Positions 52,588 to 60,782 of a stretch of 64,000 nucleotides of DNA are shown piece after piece. The DNA is from Microbacterium sp. LWH7-1.2. GTDB taxonomy: Bacteria; Actinomycetota; Actinomycetes; Actinomycetales; Microbacteriaceae. The notes below the pieces were generated by a model. It worked only from the letters and a program-made list of their open reading frames with translations, was not told the origin of the DNA and ran no database searches. The stretch covers positions 3,348,001 through 3,412,000 of the forward strand of contig NZ_CP151637.1 of the NCBI RefSeq assembly GCF_038397755.1. Direction: 5' to 3'. The position numbers were made by a program, and so were the translations under genes. Numbering within the stretch: position 1 is the stretch's first letter; the number at the start of each line of letters is the position of its first letter.

Positions 52588-54216
52588 ATGTCTTCTTACT
52601 CCGCACACCGGCCGGGCCGGTTCGGCTCCGACGGCCGGATCGAGTTCGAGACAGACGAGGAACAGACGGAGGATCTGTACCTCGACGACGTCCGCGCTCA
52701 GCAGGCCGCCGGTGAACCCGTGCGCGAGCGTCGGGACGCCGACGGTCCTGAGGATCCGTTCCCCGAGACCCGCGATCTGCTCGAGGACGCGCTGGCGATG
52801 AACCCGACGCAGCCGGTCGCCGTGAGCGAGCCGGTCGTGGCCGAGCAGCCGGCGACGATCGGCGAGTGGGGCGCTGTCGACGAGCCGCGCGTGGACGAGC
52901 CCGTCGCCGACGCGCGGGTGGCGGACGAGCCGGTGGTCCATGAGGAGCCGGAGGCCGCAGCATCCGTGCCCCCCGTCCGTGAAAAGCGTGCGAAGCGCCC
53001 GCGTCGCGAGCGGACCTCCGGATGGCGCAAGCTCGCGATCCTCGGCGGTGCCGACGGATCGGTGCTCGACGAGGTGCCGACCGAGACGCCGCGCTTCGTG
53101 CAGATGTTCTTCGTGATCGCCGGCACCGCGCTGATCTCGGCGACCTCGATGTACTTCGCGCTGACCACCGGCGTGCGGATCGTCGCGTGGGGCGCGCTGC
53201 CGCTCGCGATCGTGTGGGCCCTCATCATCTTCAACCTCGACCGCTTCCTCACCTCGACGATGCGCTCCTCGCAGAGCATCGGACGGCTGATCGCGCTCGC
53301 GATCCCGCGCGTCATCATGGCCGCCGTCATCGGCATCGTCGTGGCCGAGCCGCTCGTGCTGCAGATCTTCCACAACGACATCGCGCGCGAGGTCAACGCG
53401 ACGAACATCACGCAGGCGCAGTCGGATCAGGACGCCGTCACCGCCGGGCCCGAGAAGCAGGCGCTGGATGCCGCGAGCGAACGCGTCGCCGCGCTCGAGA
53501 GCCAGGCGGCCAGCGGCGTCGTAGCGGGCGCGGACACCACGTCGGCGTCGACGGCATCGGCGCAGCAGACCGTGGACGACCTCACCGCCAAGCTCGGCGC
53601 GCAGCAGCAGGTGATCGACCAGGCGCGTGCGATCTACCAGTGCGAGCTCACCGGGCAAGGGGCGGGCGAGGTTCCCGGCTGCAGCGGCGTCGCGGGCGAG
53701 GGTGCGAGCTCGGATGCCGCCGAGGCGCAGCTCGCGGCCGCGCAGGCGGCGTACGACGACCTGAACTCGCAGCTGACCGCTGCGCAGGCCGATCTCGCCG
53801 CAGCGCAGGCGGCCGGTACGGCGGACGCCGGCGCATCGGAGGCGACGAACAAGCAGCAGGCGAAGGACGAGCTGCCTGGCGCGCGCGAGCAGTACCAGGC
53901 GGCGCTCGCCGCCTACGATGCCCGTGCGGCGGAGATCGCGAGCGGCAACTCCGGTGCGGTGGGCCTGCTGAGCCAGATCAGTGGGCTCGAGCGGCTGTCG
54001 CAGCGCGAGCCCACCCTCGCGTGGGCGCACTGGCTGATCGCGGGGCTGTTCTTCATGATCGAGCTGCTGCCGGTGCTCGTGAAGGTGCTCACGAGCTACG
54101 GCGAGCCCTCGCTCTACGAGAAGGCCGACGGGTTGCGCCGCCAGGTGGCGCTCGACCGCGTCACGGCGCGCAGCTGGCGCGAGCGGGCCGACATCGCGCA
54201 GGGCGGGCAGGCCTAG
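52588..54216 (+). CDS. DUF4407 domain membrane protein
   Basis: 542 residues. A ~150-residue acidic/basic cytoplasmic N-terminus ends in VREKRAKRPRRERTSGWRKL, then transmembrane helices near 173-192, 200-215 and 240-262 with the DUF4407 hallmark IFNLDRFLTSTMR. A long Ala/Gln-rich coiled coil (about 270-450) and a final helix near 490 follow. DUF4407 function is unknown. TAGGGT lies 6 nt before ATG 52588 (leaderless). A 13-bp perfect hairpin ends the unit. Confidence 0.85.
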   Translation: MSSYSAHRPGRFGSDGRIEFETDEEQTEDLYLDDVRAQQAAGEPVRERRDADGPEDPFPETRDLLEDALAMNPTQPVAVSEPVVAEQPATIGEWGAVDEPRVDEPVADARVADEPVVHEEPEAAASVPPVREKRAKRPRRERTSGWRKLAILGGADGSVLDEVPTETPRFVQMFFVIAGTALISATSMYFALTTGVRIVAWGALPLAIVWALIIFNLDRFLTSTMRSSQSIGRLIALAIPRVIMAAVIGIVVAEPLVLQIFHNDIAREVNATNITQAQSDQDAVTAGPEKQALDAASERVAALESQAASGVVAGADTTSASTASAQQTVDDLTAKLGAQQQVIDQARAIYQCELTGQGAGEVPGCSGVAGEGASSDAAEAQLAAAQAAYDDLNSQLTAAQADLAAAQAAGTADAGASEATNKQQAKDELPGAREQYQAALAAYDARAAEIASGNSGAVGLLSQISGLERLSQREPTLAWAHWLIAGLFFMIELLPVLVKVLTSYGEPSLYEKADGLRRQVALDRVTARSWRERADIAQGGQA

Positions 54217-54234
54217 CCGGTTCCACCGCGGACG

Positions 54235-54265
54235 AGACGGATGCCTCGGGCAGAGGCATCCGTCT
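54235..54265 (+). terminator. Strong hairpin made of inverted GGATGCC/GGCATCC motifs
   Basis: AGACGGATGCCTC (54235-54247) and GAGGCATCCGTCT (54253-54265) form a perfect 13-bp stem with a 5-nt loop, 18 bp after the DUF4407 stop, followed by TCCCC. It uses one copy of ACGGATGC on each strand. Confidence 0.85.
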
Positions 54266-54310
54266 TCCCCGCTGTCGGCGGCGCAGTGGTGGGAGCGGTC
54301 TCGCGCGTCG

Positions 54311-54329
54311 CGATATATCGTGTTAGAGT
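54311..54329 (+). promoter_or_regulatory. CGATATATCG operator beside a TAGAGT -10 element
   Basis: The palindrome CGATATATCG (54311-54320) lies 3 bp before TAGAGT (54324-54329), the putative -10 of the ABC exporter operon. ATATAT-centred palindromes are typical of PadR/MarR-type repressor sites in actinobacteria. No such regulator is adjacent. Confidence 0.55.
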
Positions 54330-54335
54330 GACCGG

Positions 54336-54487
54336 CGGGTCGCCGCTGGGAGGCGATCACGCCCCCGTTCCGCCCTCAGTGAACGGGACTGCCGCGATGT
54401 CGGTGGCCCGTGCGAAGGTGGGTCGGCACCCTCACATCCGCAGAGGCGGAGCCCTGCCATGGCTTCACCGCGTCCGGGAGAACCCTC
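54336..54487 (+). ncRNA. Structured 5' leader of the ABC exporter mRNA (unassigned)
   Basis: From the inferred start to GTG 54488 the leader is ~150 nt. It contains CCCGTTC/GAACGGG (54364-54370 and 54381-54387, 7 bp), GGGT-CGGC-ACCC (near 54420) and TCCGC-AGAG-GCGGA (near 54438). It matches no riboswitch I recognise. An attenuator or drug-sensing leader is possible. Confidence 0.4.
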
Positions 54488-56221
54488 GTGCTGGCAAAAC
54501 TCCTCGTCCGATATCTCAAACCATACGGCTGGCTGCTGCTCGGCGTGCTGCTGTTCCAGTCGGCCTCCGCCGTGGCCTCGCTGTACCTGCCCAGCCTGAA
54601 CGCCGACATCATCGACAACGGCGTCTCGAAGGGTGACACCGACTACATCTGGCGCACCGGCATCGTCATGCTGACCGTTTCGCTGGGGCAGATCGTCGCC
54701 TCGATCATCGCGACCTACTTCGCGGCGCGCGCCGCGATGAGTCTCGGCCGTGACATCCGCGACGACATCTTCGAGCGCGTCTCGGGCTTCTCCGAGCGTG
54801 AGGTGACCGGCTTCGGCGCCGGCTCGCTCATCACCCGCAACACGAACGACGTGCAGCAGGTGCAGATGCTCGCGATGATGGGGGCGACGTTCCTCGTCAC
54901 GGCGCCCCTGCTCGCGGTCGGCGGCATCGTGCTCGCGATCGAGCAGGCGGCGAGCCTCGCATGGATCCTGGCCGTCGCCGTGCCGGTGCTCCTGCTCGTC
55001 GCGGGCCTGCTGATCGCCCGCATGGTGCCGCTGTTCCGCAGCTACCAGGGCAAGCTCGACGGCGTGAACCGCGTCATGCGCGAGCAGCTCACCGGCATCC
55101 GCGTCATCCGCGCCTTCGTCCGCGAGCCCATCGAAGAGGAGCGCTTCCGCGAGGCCAACACCGACATCATGGTCGTCGGCCGCAAGGTCGGTTCGCTGTT
55201 CGTGGTGCTGTTCCCCGCGGTCATGCTGATCCTCAACGTCACGGTGATCGGCGTGATCTGGTTCGGCGGCATGCAGGTCGACAGCGGTGAGATCCAGATC
55301 GGCACCCTGTTCGCCTTCATGCAGTACGCGATGATCATCCTCTCGGGTGTGTTGATGGCGAGCTTCATGACGCTGATGATCCCGCGCGCCGCCGTGTCGG
55401 CCGAGCGCGTCGGCGAGGTGCTGGACACCCACTCGTCGCTGGAGCGTCCGTCCGATGCGGTCGGCGTGTTCCCGACTCCGGGCACCGTCGAGTTCCACGA
55501 CGTCGCATTCACCTATCCGGGCGCCGAGCACCCGATCCTCTCGCGCATCAGCTTCCGCGCCGAACCCGGTGAGACGGTCGCGATCGTCGGCTCGACGGGA
55601 GCCGGCAAGACCACGCTCGTGTCGCTCATCCCACGTCTGTTCGACGCCACCGACGGGGTCGTCGAGGTCGGCGGCGTCGACGTGCGCCGGGCCGACCTCG
55701 ATGCGCTGTGGAGCACCATCGGACTGGTGCCGCAGCGCCCGTTCCTGTTCTCGGGCACGATCGCGTCGAACCTGCGGTTCGGGCGTGAGGACGCGACCGA
55801 TGCCGAGCTCTGGCGCGCGCTCGAGATCGCCCAGGCGAGCGACTTCGTGAGCCAGATGGATGCAGGGCTCGATGCGCGCATCGCCCAGGGCGGCACCAAC
55901 GTGTCGGGCGGGCAGCGCCAGCGGCTCGCGATCGCGCGGGCCATCGTCCACCAGCCGCGGGTGCTGGTGTTCGACGACTCGTTCTCGGCGCTCGACCTGA
56001 CGACCGATGCGCGCCTGAGGCAGGCGCTGTGGCGGGAACTGCCCGACGTCACCAAGATCGTCGTGGCCCAGCGCGTCTCGACCATCACGGACGCCGACCG
56101 CATCGTCGTCCTCGACGACGGCGGCATCGTGGGCATCGGCACCCACGAGCAGCTGCTCGAGACGAGCCAGACATACCGCGAGATCGTCGAATCCCAGCTC
56201 GGAGCGGAGGTCGCGCGATGA
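54488..56221 (+). CDS. ABC exporter subunit with degenerate Walker B (heterodimer, subunit 1)
   Basis: 577-residue half-transporter: six transmembrane helices (about 1-310) plus an ATPase domain. Walker A GSTGAGKTT near 366, signature NVSGGQRQRLAIARA near 470, Walker B LVFDDSFSALD near 494 with Asp-Ser in place of the catalytic Glu. This is the degenerate-site partner pattern of heterodimeric exporters such as TM287/288 or BmrCD. GTG 54488 with GGGAG upstream. Coupled by a 4-bp overlap to subunit 2. Multidrug or lipid export is the likely role. Confidence 0.92.
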   Translation: MLAKLLVRYLKPYGWLLLGVLLFQSASAVASLYLPSLNADIIDNGVSKGDTDYIWRTGIVMLTVSLGQIVASIIATYFAARAAMSLGRDIRDDIFERVSGFSEREVTGFGAGSLITRNTNDVQQVQMLAMMGATFLVTAPLLAVGGIVLAIEQAASLAWILAVAVPVLLLVAGLLIARMVPLFRSYQGKLDGVNRVMREQLTGIRVIRAFVREPIEEERFREANTDIMVVGRKVGSLFVVLFPAVMLILNVTVIGVIWFGGMQVDSGEIQIGTLFAFMQYAMIILSGVLMASFMTLMIPRAAVSAERVGEVLDTHSSLERPSDAVGVFPTPGTVEFHDVAFTYPGAEHPILSRISFRAEPGETVAIVGSTGAGKTTLVSLIPRLFDATDGVVEVGGVDVRRADLDALWSTIGLVPQRPFLFSGTIASNLRFGREDATDAELWRALEIAQASDFVSQMDAGLDARIAQGGTNVSGGQRQRLAIARAIVHQPRVLVFDDSFSALDLTTDARLRQALWRELPDVTKIVVAQRVSTITDADRIVVLDDGGIVGIGTHEQLLETSQTYREIVESQLGAEVAR

Positions 56222-58344
56222 GCGACGAGAAGAACACCGAGAAGACCTCCCGCCGCCGCGGGCGCCAGGCCGTCGCGGAGCTCAGCGCCGAGGAGAAGGC
56301 CGAGATCGAGCTCGGGGAGCAGGCGCGCATCGCGGCCGACGACTGGAGCGGCGCCGTCGCCCCGGGCAAGGCCGCGCACTTCTGGCCCGCCTTCCGCCGG
56401 CTGATCGGGCTGCTGCGCCCGAACGCCTGGGCGTTCGTGTTCGTGTCGATCCTCGGCTCGATCGGCGTCGTGCTCGCGGTGCTGTCGCCCAAGGTGCTCG
56501 GCGAGGCGACCAACATCCTCTTCGAGGGCGTGGTGTCGTCGATGGCGCCGGCCGGCATGACCAAGGAGCAGGTCGTCGCGGGGCTGGAGGCCACGGGGCA
56601 GCAGGACCTCGCCAACATCGTCTCGGCGATGGAGCGCTTCGTCCCCGGTGCCGGCGTCGACTTCATGGCGCTCAGCCGCGTGCTGCTCATCGTGCTCGGG
56701 CTCTACTTCGCGTCGTCGCTGCTGATGTGGCTGCAGGGCTACGTCATCAACGTGATCATGGTGCGCGTCATGTGGCGCCTGCGCGAACAGGTCGAGGCCA
56801 AGATCAATCGCCTGCCGCTGCGCTACTTCGACCGCGTGCAGCGCGGCGAGCTGATCTCGCGGGTGACGAACGACATCGACAACATCACGCAGATGATGCA
56901 GCAGTCGCTGTCGCAGGCGCTGACGAGCGTGCTCACGGTGATCGGCGTGCTCATCATGATGCTGACCATCTCGTGGCAGCTGACGCTCGTGGTGCTGGTG
57001 AGCTTCCCGCTCATGGGCATCCTGTTCGGCGTCATCGGGCCCCGCTCGCAGAAGGCGTTCGGCATCCAATGGCGTAAGGTCGGCCGACTCAACGCGCGCG
57101 TCGAGGAGTCGTTCTCGGGCCACGCCCTGGTCAAGGTCTTCGGCCGTGAGCAGGCGTCGCGCGAGGCGTTCCGCGAAGAGAACGAGGAGCTCTACCAGGC
57201 CTCGTTCAAAGCGCAGTTCCTGTCGAACATCATGATGCCGACGATGATGTTCATCGGGAACCTCACCTACGTGGGCATCGCGGTCTTCGGTGCGCTGATG
57301 GTCGCCAGCGGCCAGCTGCGACTCGGCGACGTGCAGGCGTTCATCCAGTACTCGCAGCAGTTCACGCAGCCGCTCGCGGAGCTCGGCGGCATGGCCGCGG
57401 TCGTGCAGTCGGGCACTGCCTCGGCCGAGCGCGTGTTCGAGCTGCTGGACGAGCCCGAGCAGGAGCCCGACGCCGAAGACGCGCCCGCGCTGGTCGAGGG
57501 CGACGGCACGATCGAGTTCCAGGACGTCGCGTTCTCGTACTCGCCCGACCGGCCGCTCATCCACGACCTATCGTTCCGGGTCGAGCCCGGCCAGACGGTC
57601 GCGATCGTGGGTCCGACCGGTGCCGGCAAGACCACGCTCGTGAACCTGCTGATGCGCTTCTACGAGCTCGACGGCGGCCGCATCCTGCTCAACGGGCAGA
57701 ACATCGCCGAGCTCACGCGCCGCGACATCCGCGCCGAGACGGGCATGGTGCTGCAGGACCCGTGGCTGTTCGCCGGCACGATCCGCGAGAACATCCGCTA
57801 CGGCCGCGCCGACGCCACCGACGACGAGATCCTCGCCGCCGCGCGGGCGACGTACGTCGACCGGTTCGTGCACTCGCTGCCCGACGGGTACGACACGCTC
57901 CTCGACGAGGACGCGTCGAACATCTCGGCGGGGGAGAAGCAGCTCATCACGATCGCGCGCGCGTTCGTGGCGCAGCCCTCGGTGCTGATCCTCGACGAGG
58001 CGACGAGCTCGGTCGACACCCGCACAGAGCTGCTGCTGCAGCACGCGATGGCCGCTCTCCGTGAGGGACGCACGTCGTTCGTGATCGCGCACCGCCTGTC
58101 GACCATCCGCGACGCCGACCTCATCCTCGTGATGGAGAACGGCGGGATCGTCGAGAAGGGCACGCACGAGGAGCTCATCGCCGCGAAGGGCGCGTACTTC
58201 CGCCTGTACAACTCGCAGTTCGAGCAGGCCGCGTCCGATCTCGACGAGGAGGCCCGCGCGCTGACCGTCGATGCGGAGTCCGGCGAGCGCGTCGAGGGCG
58301 CGGAGGACGACGCGATCGAGGACGAGACCGCACCCGTCGTGTGA
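56218..58344 (+). CDS. ABC exporter subunit with non-canonical signature (heterodimer, subunit 2)
   Basis: 708 residues. An acidic N-terminal extension of ~60 residues precedes six helices with an extra loop (about residues 105-150). ATPase: Walker A GPTGAGKTT near 463, signature NISAGEKQLITIARA near 567 (SAGEK instead of SGGQ), Walker B LILDEATSSVD near 588 with the catalytic Glu. Paired with subunit 1 this gives one consensus site and one degenerate site, as in asymmetric exporters. Overlaps subunit 1 by 4 bp with GGAGCGGAGG upstream. An acidic tail closes the protein. Confidence 0.93.
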   Translation: MSDEKNTEKTSRRRGRQAVAELSAEEKAEIELGEQARIAADDWSGAVAPGKAAHFWPAFRRLIGLLRPNAWAFVFVSILGSIGVVLAVLSPKVLGEATNILFEGVVSSMAPAGMTKEQVVAGLEATGQQDLANIVSAMERFVPGAGVDFMALSRVLLIVLGLYFASSLLMWLQGYVINVIMVRVMWRLREQVEAKINRLPLRYFDRVQRGELISRVTNDIDNITQMMQQSLSQALTSVLTVIGVLIMMLTISWQLTLVVLVSFPLMGILFGVIGPRSQKAFGIQWRKVGRLNARVEESFSGHALVKVFGREQASREAFREENEELYQASFKAQFLSNIMMPTMMFIGNLTYVGIAVFGALMVASGQLRLGDVQAFIQYSQQFTQPLAELGGMAAVVQSGTASAERVFELLDEPEQEPDAEDAPALVEGDGTIEFQDVAFSYSPDRPLIHDLSFRVEPGQTVAIVGPTGAGKTTLVNLLMRFYELDGGRILLNGQNIAELTRRDIRAETGMVLQDPWLFAGTIRENIRYGRADATDDEILAAARATYVDRFVHSLPDGYDTLLDEDASNISAGEKQLITIARAFVAQPSVLILDEATSSVDTRTELLLQHAMAALREGRTSFVIAHRLSTIRDADLILVMENGGIVEKGTHEELIAAKGAYFRLYNSQFEQAASDLDEEARALTVDAESGERVEGAEDDAIEDETAPVV

Positions 58345-58397
58345 CGAACCGACGCTGCCCGCTCCGACGCATCCGCCGGGGCGGGTAGCGTTTTCTC

Positions 58398-59411
58398 ATG
58401 GTCAATTACCGGTACCTCGGAAACAGCGGTCTCAAGGTCAGCGAGATCACCTACGGCAACTGGGTCACCCACGGCTCGCAGGTCGACGACTCCGCCGCCA
58501 TCGCCACGGTCCACGCCGCGCTCGACGCCGGCATCACCACGTTCGACACGGCCGACGTCTACGCCAACACGGCCGCCGAAGAGGTCCTCGGCAAGGCGCT
58601 CTCGGGTCAGCGTCGCGAATCCCTCGAGATCTTCACCAAGGTCTACTTCCCGACCGGCCCGCAGGGACCGAACGACACCGGCCTCAGCCGCAAGCACATC
58701 TTCGAGTCCATCAACGGGTCGCTGAAGCGCCTCGGCACCGACTATGTCGACCTCTATCAGGCACACCGCTTCGACTACGAGACGCCGCTCGAGGAGACGT
58801 TCCAGGCCTTCGCCGACGTGGTGCGCCAGGGCAAGGCGCTCTACATAGGCGTCTCGGAGTGGACCGCCGAGCAGCTGCGCGAGGGCCACGCTCTCGCCAA
58901 GAGCTACGGCGTGCAGCTCATCTCGAACCAGCCGCAGTACTCGGCGCTGTGGCGGGTCATCGAGGGCAAGGTGGTCCCGGCGTCCGAGGAGCTCGGCATC
59001 TCGCAGATCGTGTGGTCGCCGATGGCCCAGGGTGTGCTGTCGGGCAAATACCTCCCCGGCCAGCCGGTTCCCGAGGGGTCGCGCGCGACCGACGACAAGA
59101 GCGGCGCCCGCTTCATCCAGTCCTTCCTCCGCGACGACGTGCTCGAGGCCGTCCAGCGCCTGAAGCCCGTGGCCGAGCAGGCAGGCCTGTCGATGCCGCA
59201 GCTCGCCATCGCGTGGGTGCTGCAGAACAAGAACGTCGCGTCGGCGCTGGTGGGGGCATCCCGTCCCGAACAGCTCGCCGAGACCGTCAAGGCCTCCGGC
59301 GTCGTGCTCGACACCGACACCCTGGCGGCGATCGACACCGCCCTGGGCGACGTCGTCTTCAGTGACGCCGAGGACACCTACACCGTCTCGCCCAAGACCC
59401 GTATCGTCTGA
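58398..59411 (+). CDS. Aldo/keto reductase, Kv-beta-like
   Basis: 337-residue NADPH-dependent AKR. RYLGNSGLKVSEITYGNWVTHGSQ, TFDTADVYANTAAEEVLGKAL (catalytic Tyr near 52), FTKVYFPTGPQGPNDTGLS, YQAHRFDYETPLEETFQAF and ALVGASRPEQLAET (cofactor) are blocks of the Kv-channel beta-like AKR group. TAGCGT lies 6 nt before ATG 58398: leaderless. The physiological aldehyde or ketone is unknown. A Nudix gene follows 3 bp after the stop. Confidence 0.92.
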   Translation: MVNYRYLGNSGLKVSEITYGNWVTHGSQVDDSAAIATVHAALDAGITTFDTADVYANTAAEEVLGKALSGQRRESLEIFTKVYFPTGPQGPNDTGLSRKHIFESINGSLKRLGTDYVDLYQAHRFDYETPLEETFQAFADVVRQGKALYIGVSEWTAEQLREGHALAKSYGVQLISNQPQYSALWRVIEGKVVPASEELGISQIVWSPMAQGVLSGKYLPGQPVPEGSRATDDKSGARFIQSFLRDDVLEAVQRLKPVAEQAGLSMPQLAIAWVLQNKNVASALVGASRPEQLAETVKASGVVLDTDTLAAIDTALGDVVFSDAEDTYTVSPKTRIV

Positions 59412-59414
59412 CGA

Positions 59415-59891
59415 GTGATCACGAGCGCCGGCATCCTGCTGTACCGGATCGCGCCCGAACCCCAGGTGCTCATCGCGCACATGGGCGGGCCGTTCTGGGC
59501 GAGCAAGGATGCCGGTGCGTGGTCTGTCCCCAAGGGCGAGTTCGCCGAGGGGGAGGAGAGCGCGTTGGATGCCGCGCGCCGCGAGTTCCGCGAAGAGCTC
59601 GGCATCGACCCGCCTGAGCCGCCCTACGCCGAGCTCGGCACCTTCGCCTATTCGTCGGGCAAGCGCGTGACCGTGTTCGTCGCCGACGGCACCGCGTTCT
59701 CGCTCGACCACCTCGAGTTCGGCGAATTCGAACTGGAGTGGCCGCCGCGCTCCGGGAAGACCGCGCGCTTCCCCGAGATCGACCGCGTGGAGTGGACCGG
59801 CCTCGATACCGCACGCGAACGGCTGGTGAAGGGTCAGCGTCCGGCGGTCGACGCGCTCGAGAAGCATCTCGCCGAGGCCGCCGCGGGATGA
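59415..59891 (+). CDS. Nudix hydrolase
   Basis: 158-residue Nudix protein. GEFAEGEESALDAARREFREELGI near residue 38 satisfies GX5EX7REUXEEXGU. The N-terminal strand region ITSAGILLYRIAPEPQVLIAHMGGPFWASKDAGAWSVPKGE is of the type seen in predicted (d)NTP or dinucleotide hydrolases (YfcD/NUDIX phage-type). GTG 59415, 3 bp after the AKR stop. Substrate unknown. Confidence 0.92.
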   Translation: MITSAGILLYRIAPEPQVLIAHMGGPFWASKDAGAWSVPKGEFAEGEESALDAARREFREELGIDPPEPPYAELGTFAYSSGKRVTVFVADGTAFSLDHLEFGEFELEWPPRSGKTARFPEIDRVEWTGLDTARERLVKGQRPAVDALEKHLAEAAAG

Positions 59892-59962
59892 GCCGAGGGG
59901 CTTGTGGCGGCGGGGCCGGCGGCGGAGACTGACCGGGTCCGACCCGAACGAGAGGAAGACCC

Positions 59963-60325
59963 ATGGCGCACGGCGACATCACGCACATCGACATCCCGGT
60001 CAGCGACCTCGGCGACGCGACCGCGTTCTACTCCGGCCTCTTCGGCTGGCAGATCGCCGAGATCCCGGGCTTCGAGGGCTATCCCATGTGGCAGGCCCCG
60101 AACGGTATCTCCGGTGGCGGACTGGGCCTGCGCGAAGAGGGCTTCACGAACACGCGGTCGTACGTCGAGGTGGACTCCATCGACGACACCGTCGCCAAGG
60201 CCACGGAGGCCGGCGGCAGCCTGGTGCGTGAGAAGCAGGAGATCACCCCGACGAGCTGGTGGGCGGTCATCGCCGACCCCGACGGCAACCAGATCGGCCT
60301 GTTCGAAGGCTCGATGCAGGGCTGA
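59963..60325 (+). CDS. VOC family protein
   Basis: 120 residues, a single VOC module pair: DITHIDIPVSDLGDATAFYSGLFGWQIAEIPGF and SWWAVIADPDGNQIGLFEGS are typical first and last blocks. GAGAGGAAG precedes the ATG at 59963. Small soluble protein of unknown substrate. Transcription ends in a strong hairpin at 60341. Confidence 0.9.
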   Translation: MAHGDITHIDIPVSDLGDATAFYSGLFGWQIAEIPGFEGYPMWQAPNGISGGGLGLREEGFTNTRSYVEVDSIDDTVAKATEAGGSLVREKQEITPTSWWAVIADPDGNQIGLFEGSMQG

Positions 60326-60340
60326 CCCTGCCCGGACGCT

Positions 60341-60375
60341 CCCGCGAGCGGACGCATCCGCCGGATGCGAGCGGG
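60341..60375 (+). terminator. Bidirectional hairpin built from GCATCCG/CGGATGC
   Basis: Core CGCATCCG (60353-60360), one base, CGGATGCG (60362-60369); outer CCCGC/GCGGG arms at 60341-60345 and 60371-60375. It lies between the converging VOC gene and the minus-strand gene at 60377. The core uses the over-represented window motif. Confidence 0.75.
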
Positions 60376-60376
60376 C

Positions 60377-60763
60377 TCAGCTGACGCCGAGCAGCGGCCG
60401 GTGGACGGATGCTGCGCCCGGCACGTCGGCGCCGGGTTCGCGGTCGCCCTGCGGGAGGCTGCTCGTGTTCCGGGGTGTCAGCTCGGCGAGGTCGCCGATG
60501 CGCAGGTCGCGCAGCGCGGGTTCCTCGCGAAGCCGTGCGGCGAGGGCGCGGACGGAGGGCGCGGGCGACGTGGGCACCATGACGACGGCACCCCCTCCCA
60601 CGCGCCGGTCGAGTGCGGCATCGATCGCGGCGAGCACGCCGATGAGCTGTTCGTCGTGGCAGCGGGAGTCGTCCTCGCCGATCCACTCCAGAAACTCCTG
60701 AGTGGTCCAATCAGAGGGAACTGGACTGCTGATGCGGGCAAGTGTGGCGGTAGCGCGGAACAT
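60377..60763 (-). CDS. Hypothetical protein, divergent from MocR regulator
   Basis: 128 residues if ATG 60763 is used. Contains DWTTQEFLEWIGEDDSRCHDEQLIGVLAAIDAALDRRVGGGAVVMVP. The C-terminal 25 residues are low complexity. No family recognised. Only 19 bp separates its start from the MocR start, and the MocR operator arms lie within its 5' end, so the true start may be further in. Third-codon GC is normal, so a real gene is likely. Confidence 0.55.
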   Translation of the reverse strand: MFRATATLARISSPVPSDWTTQEFLEWIGEDDSRCHDEQLIGVLAAIDAALDRRVGGGAVVMVPTSPAPSVRALAARLREEPALRDLRIGDLAELTPRNTSSLPQGDREPGADVPGAASVHRPLLGVS

Positions 60764-60770
60764 TGGACCA
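60703..60770 (+). promoter_or_regulatory. MocR-type operator: inverted TGGTCCAAT / ATTGGACCA
   Basis: TGGTCCAAT (60703-60711) and ATTGGACCA (60762-60770) are perfect inverted 9-mers 50 bp apart, with a half-site TGGACT at 60722-60727 between them. They sit just upstream of the MocR gene (ATG 60783) and in the start of the divergent gene. MocR proteins bind repeated sites at a distance because they are dimers with two DNA heads. Likely autoregulation. Confidence 0.6.
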
Positions 60771-60782
60771 GAATGCGGTGCT

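Noticed and set aside
54328..54636. Leaderless upstream open reading frame starting at GTG 54328
   Set aside because: It overlaps the exporter gene far beyond its start and has no family resemblance; more likely chance in a leader.
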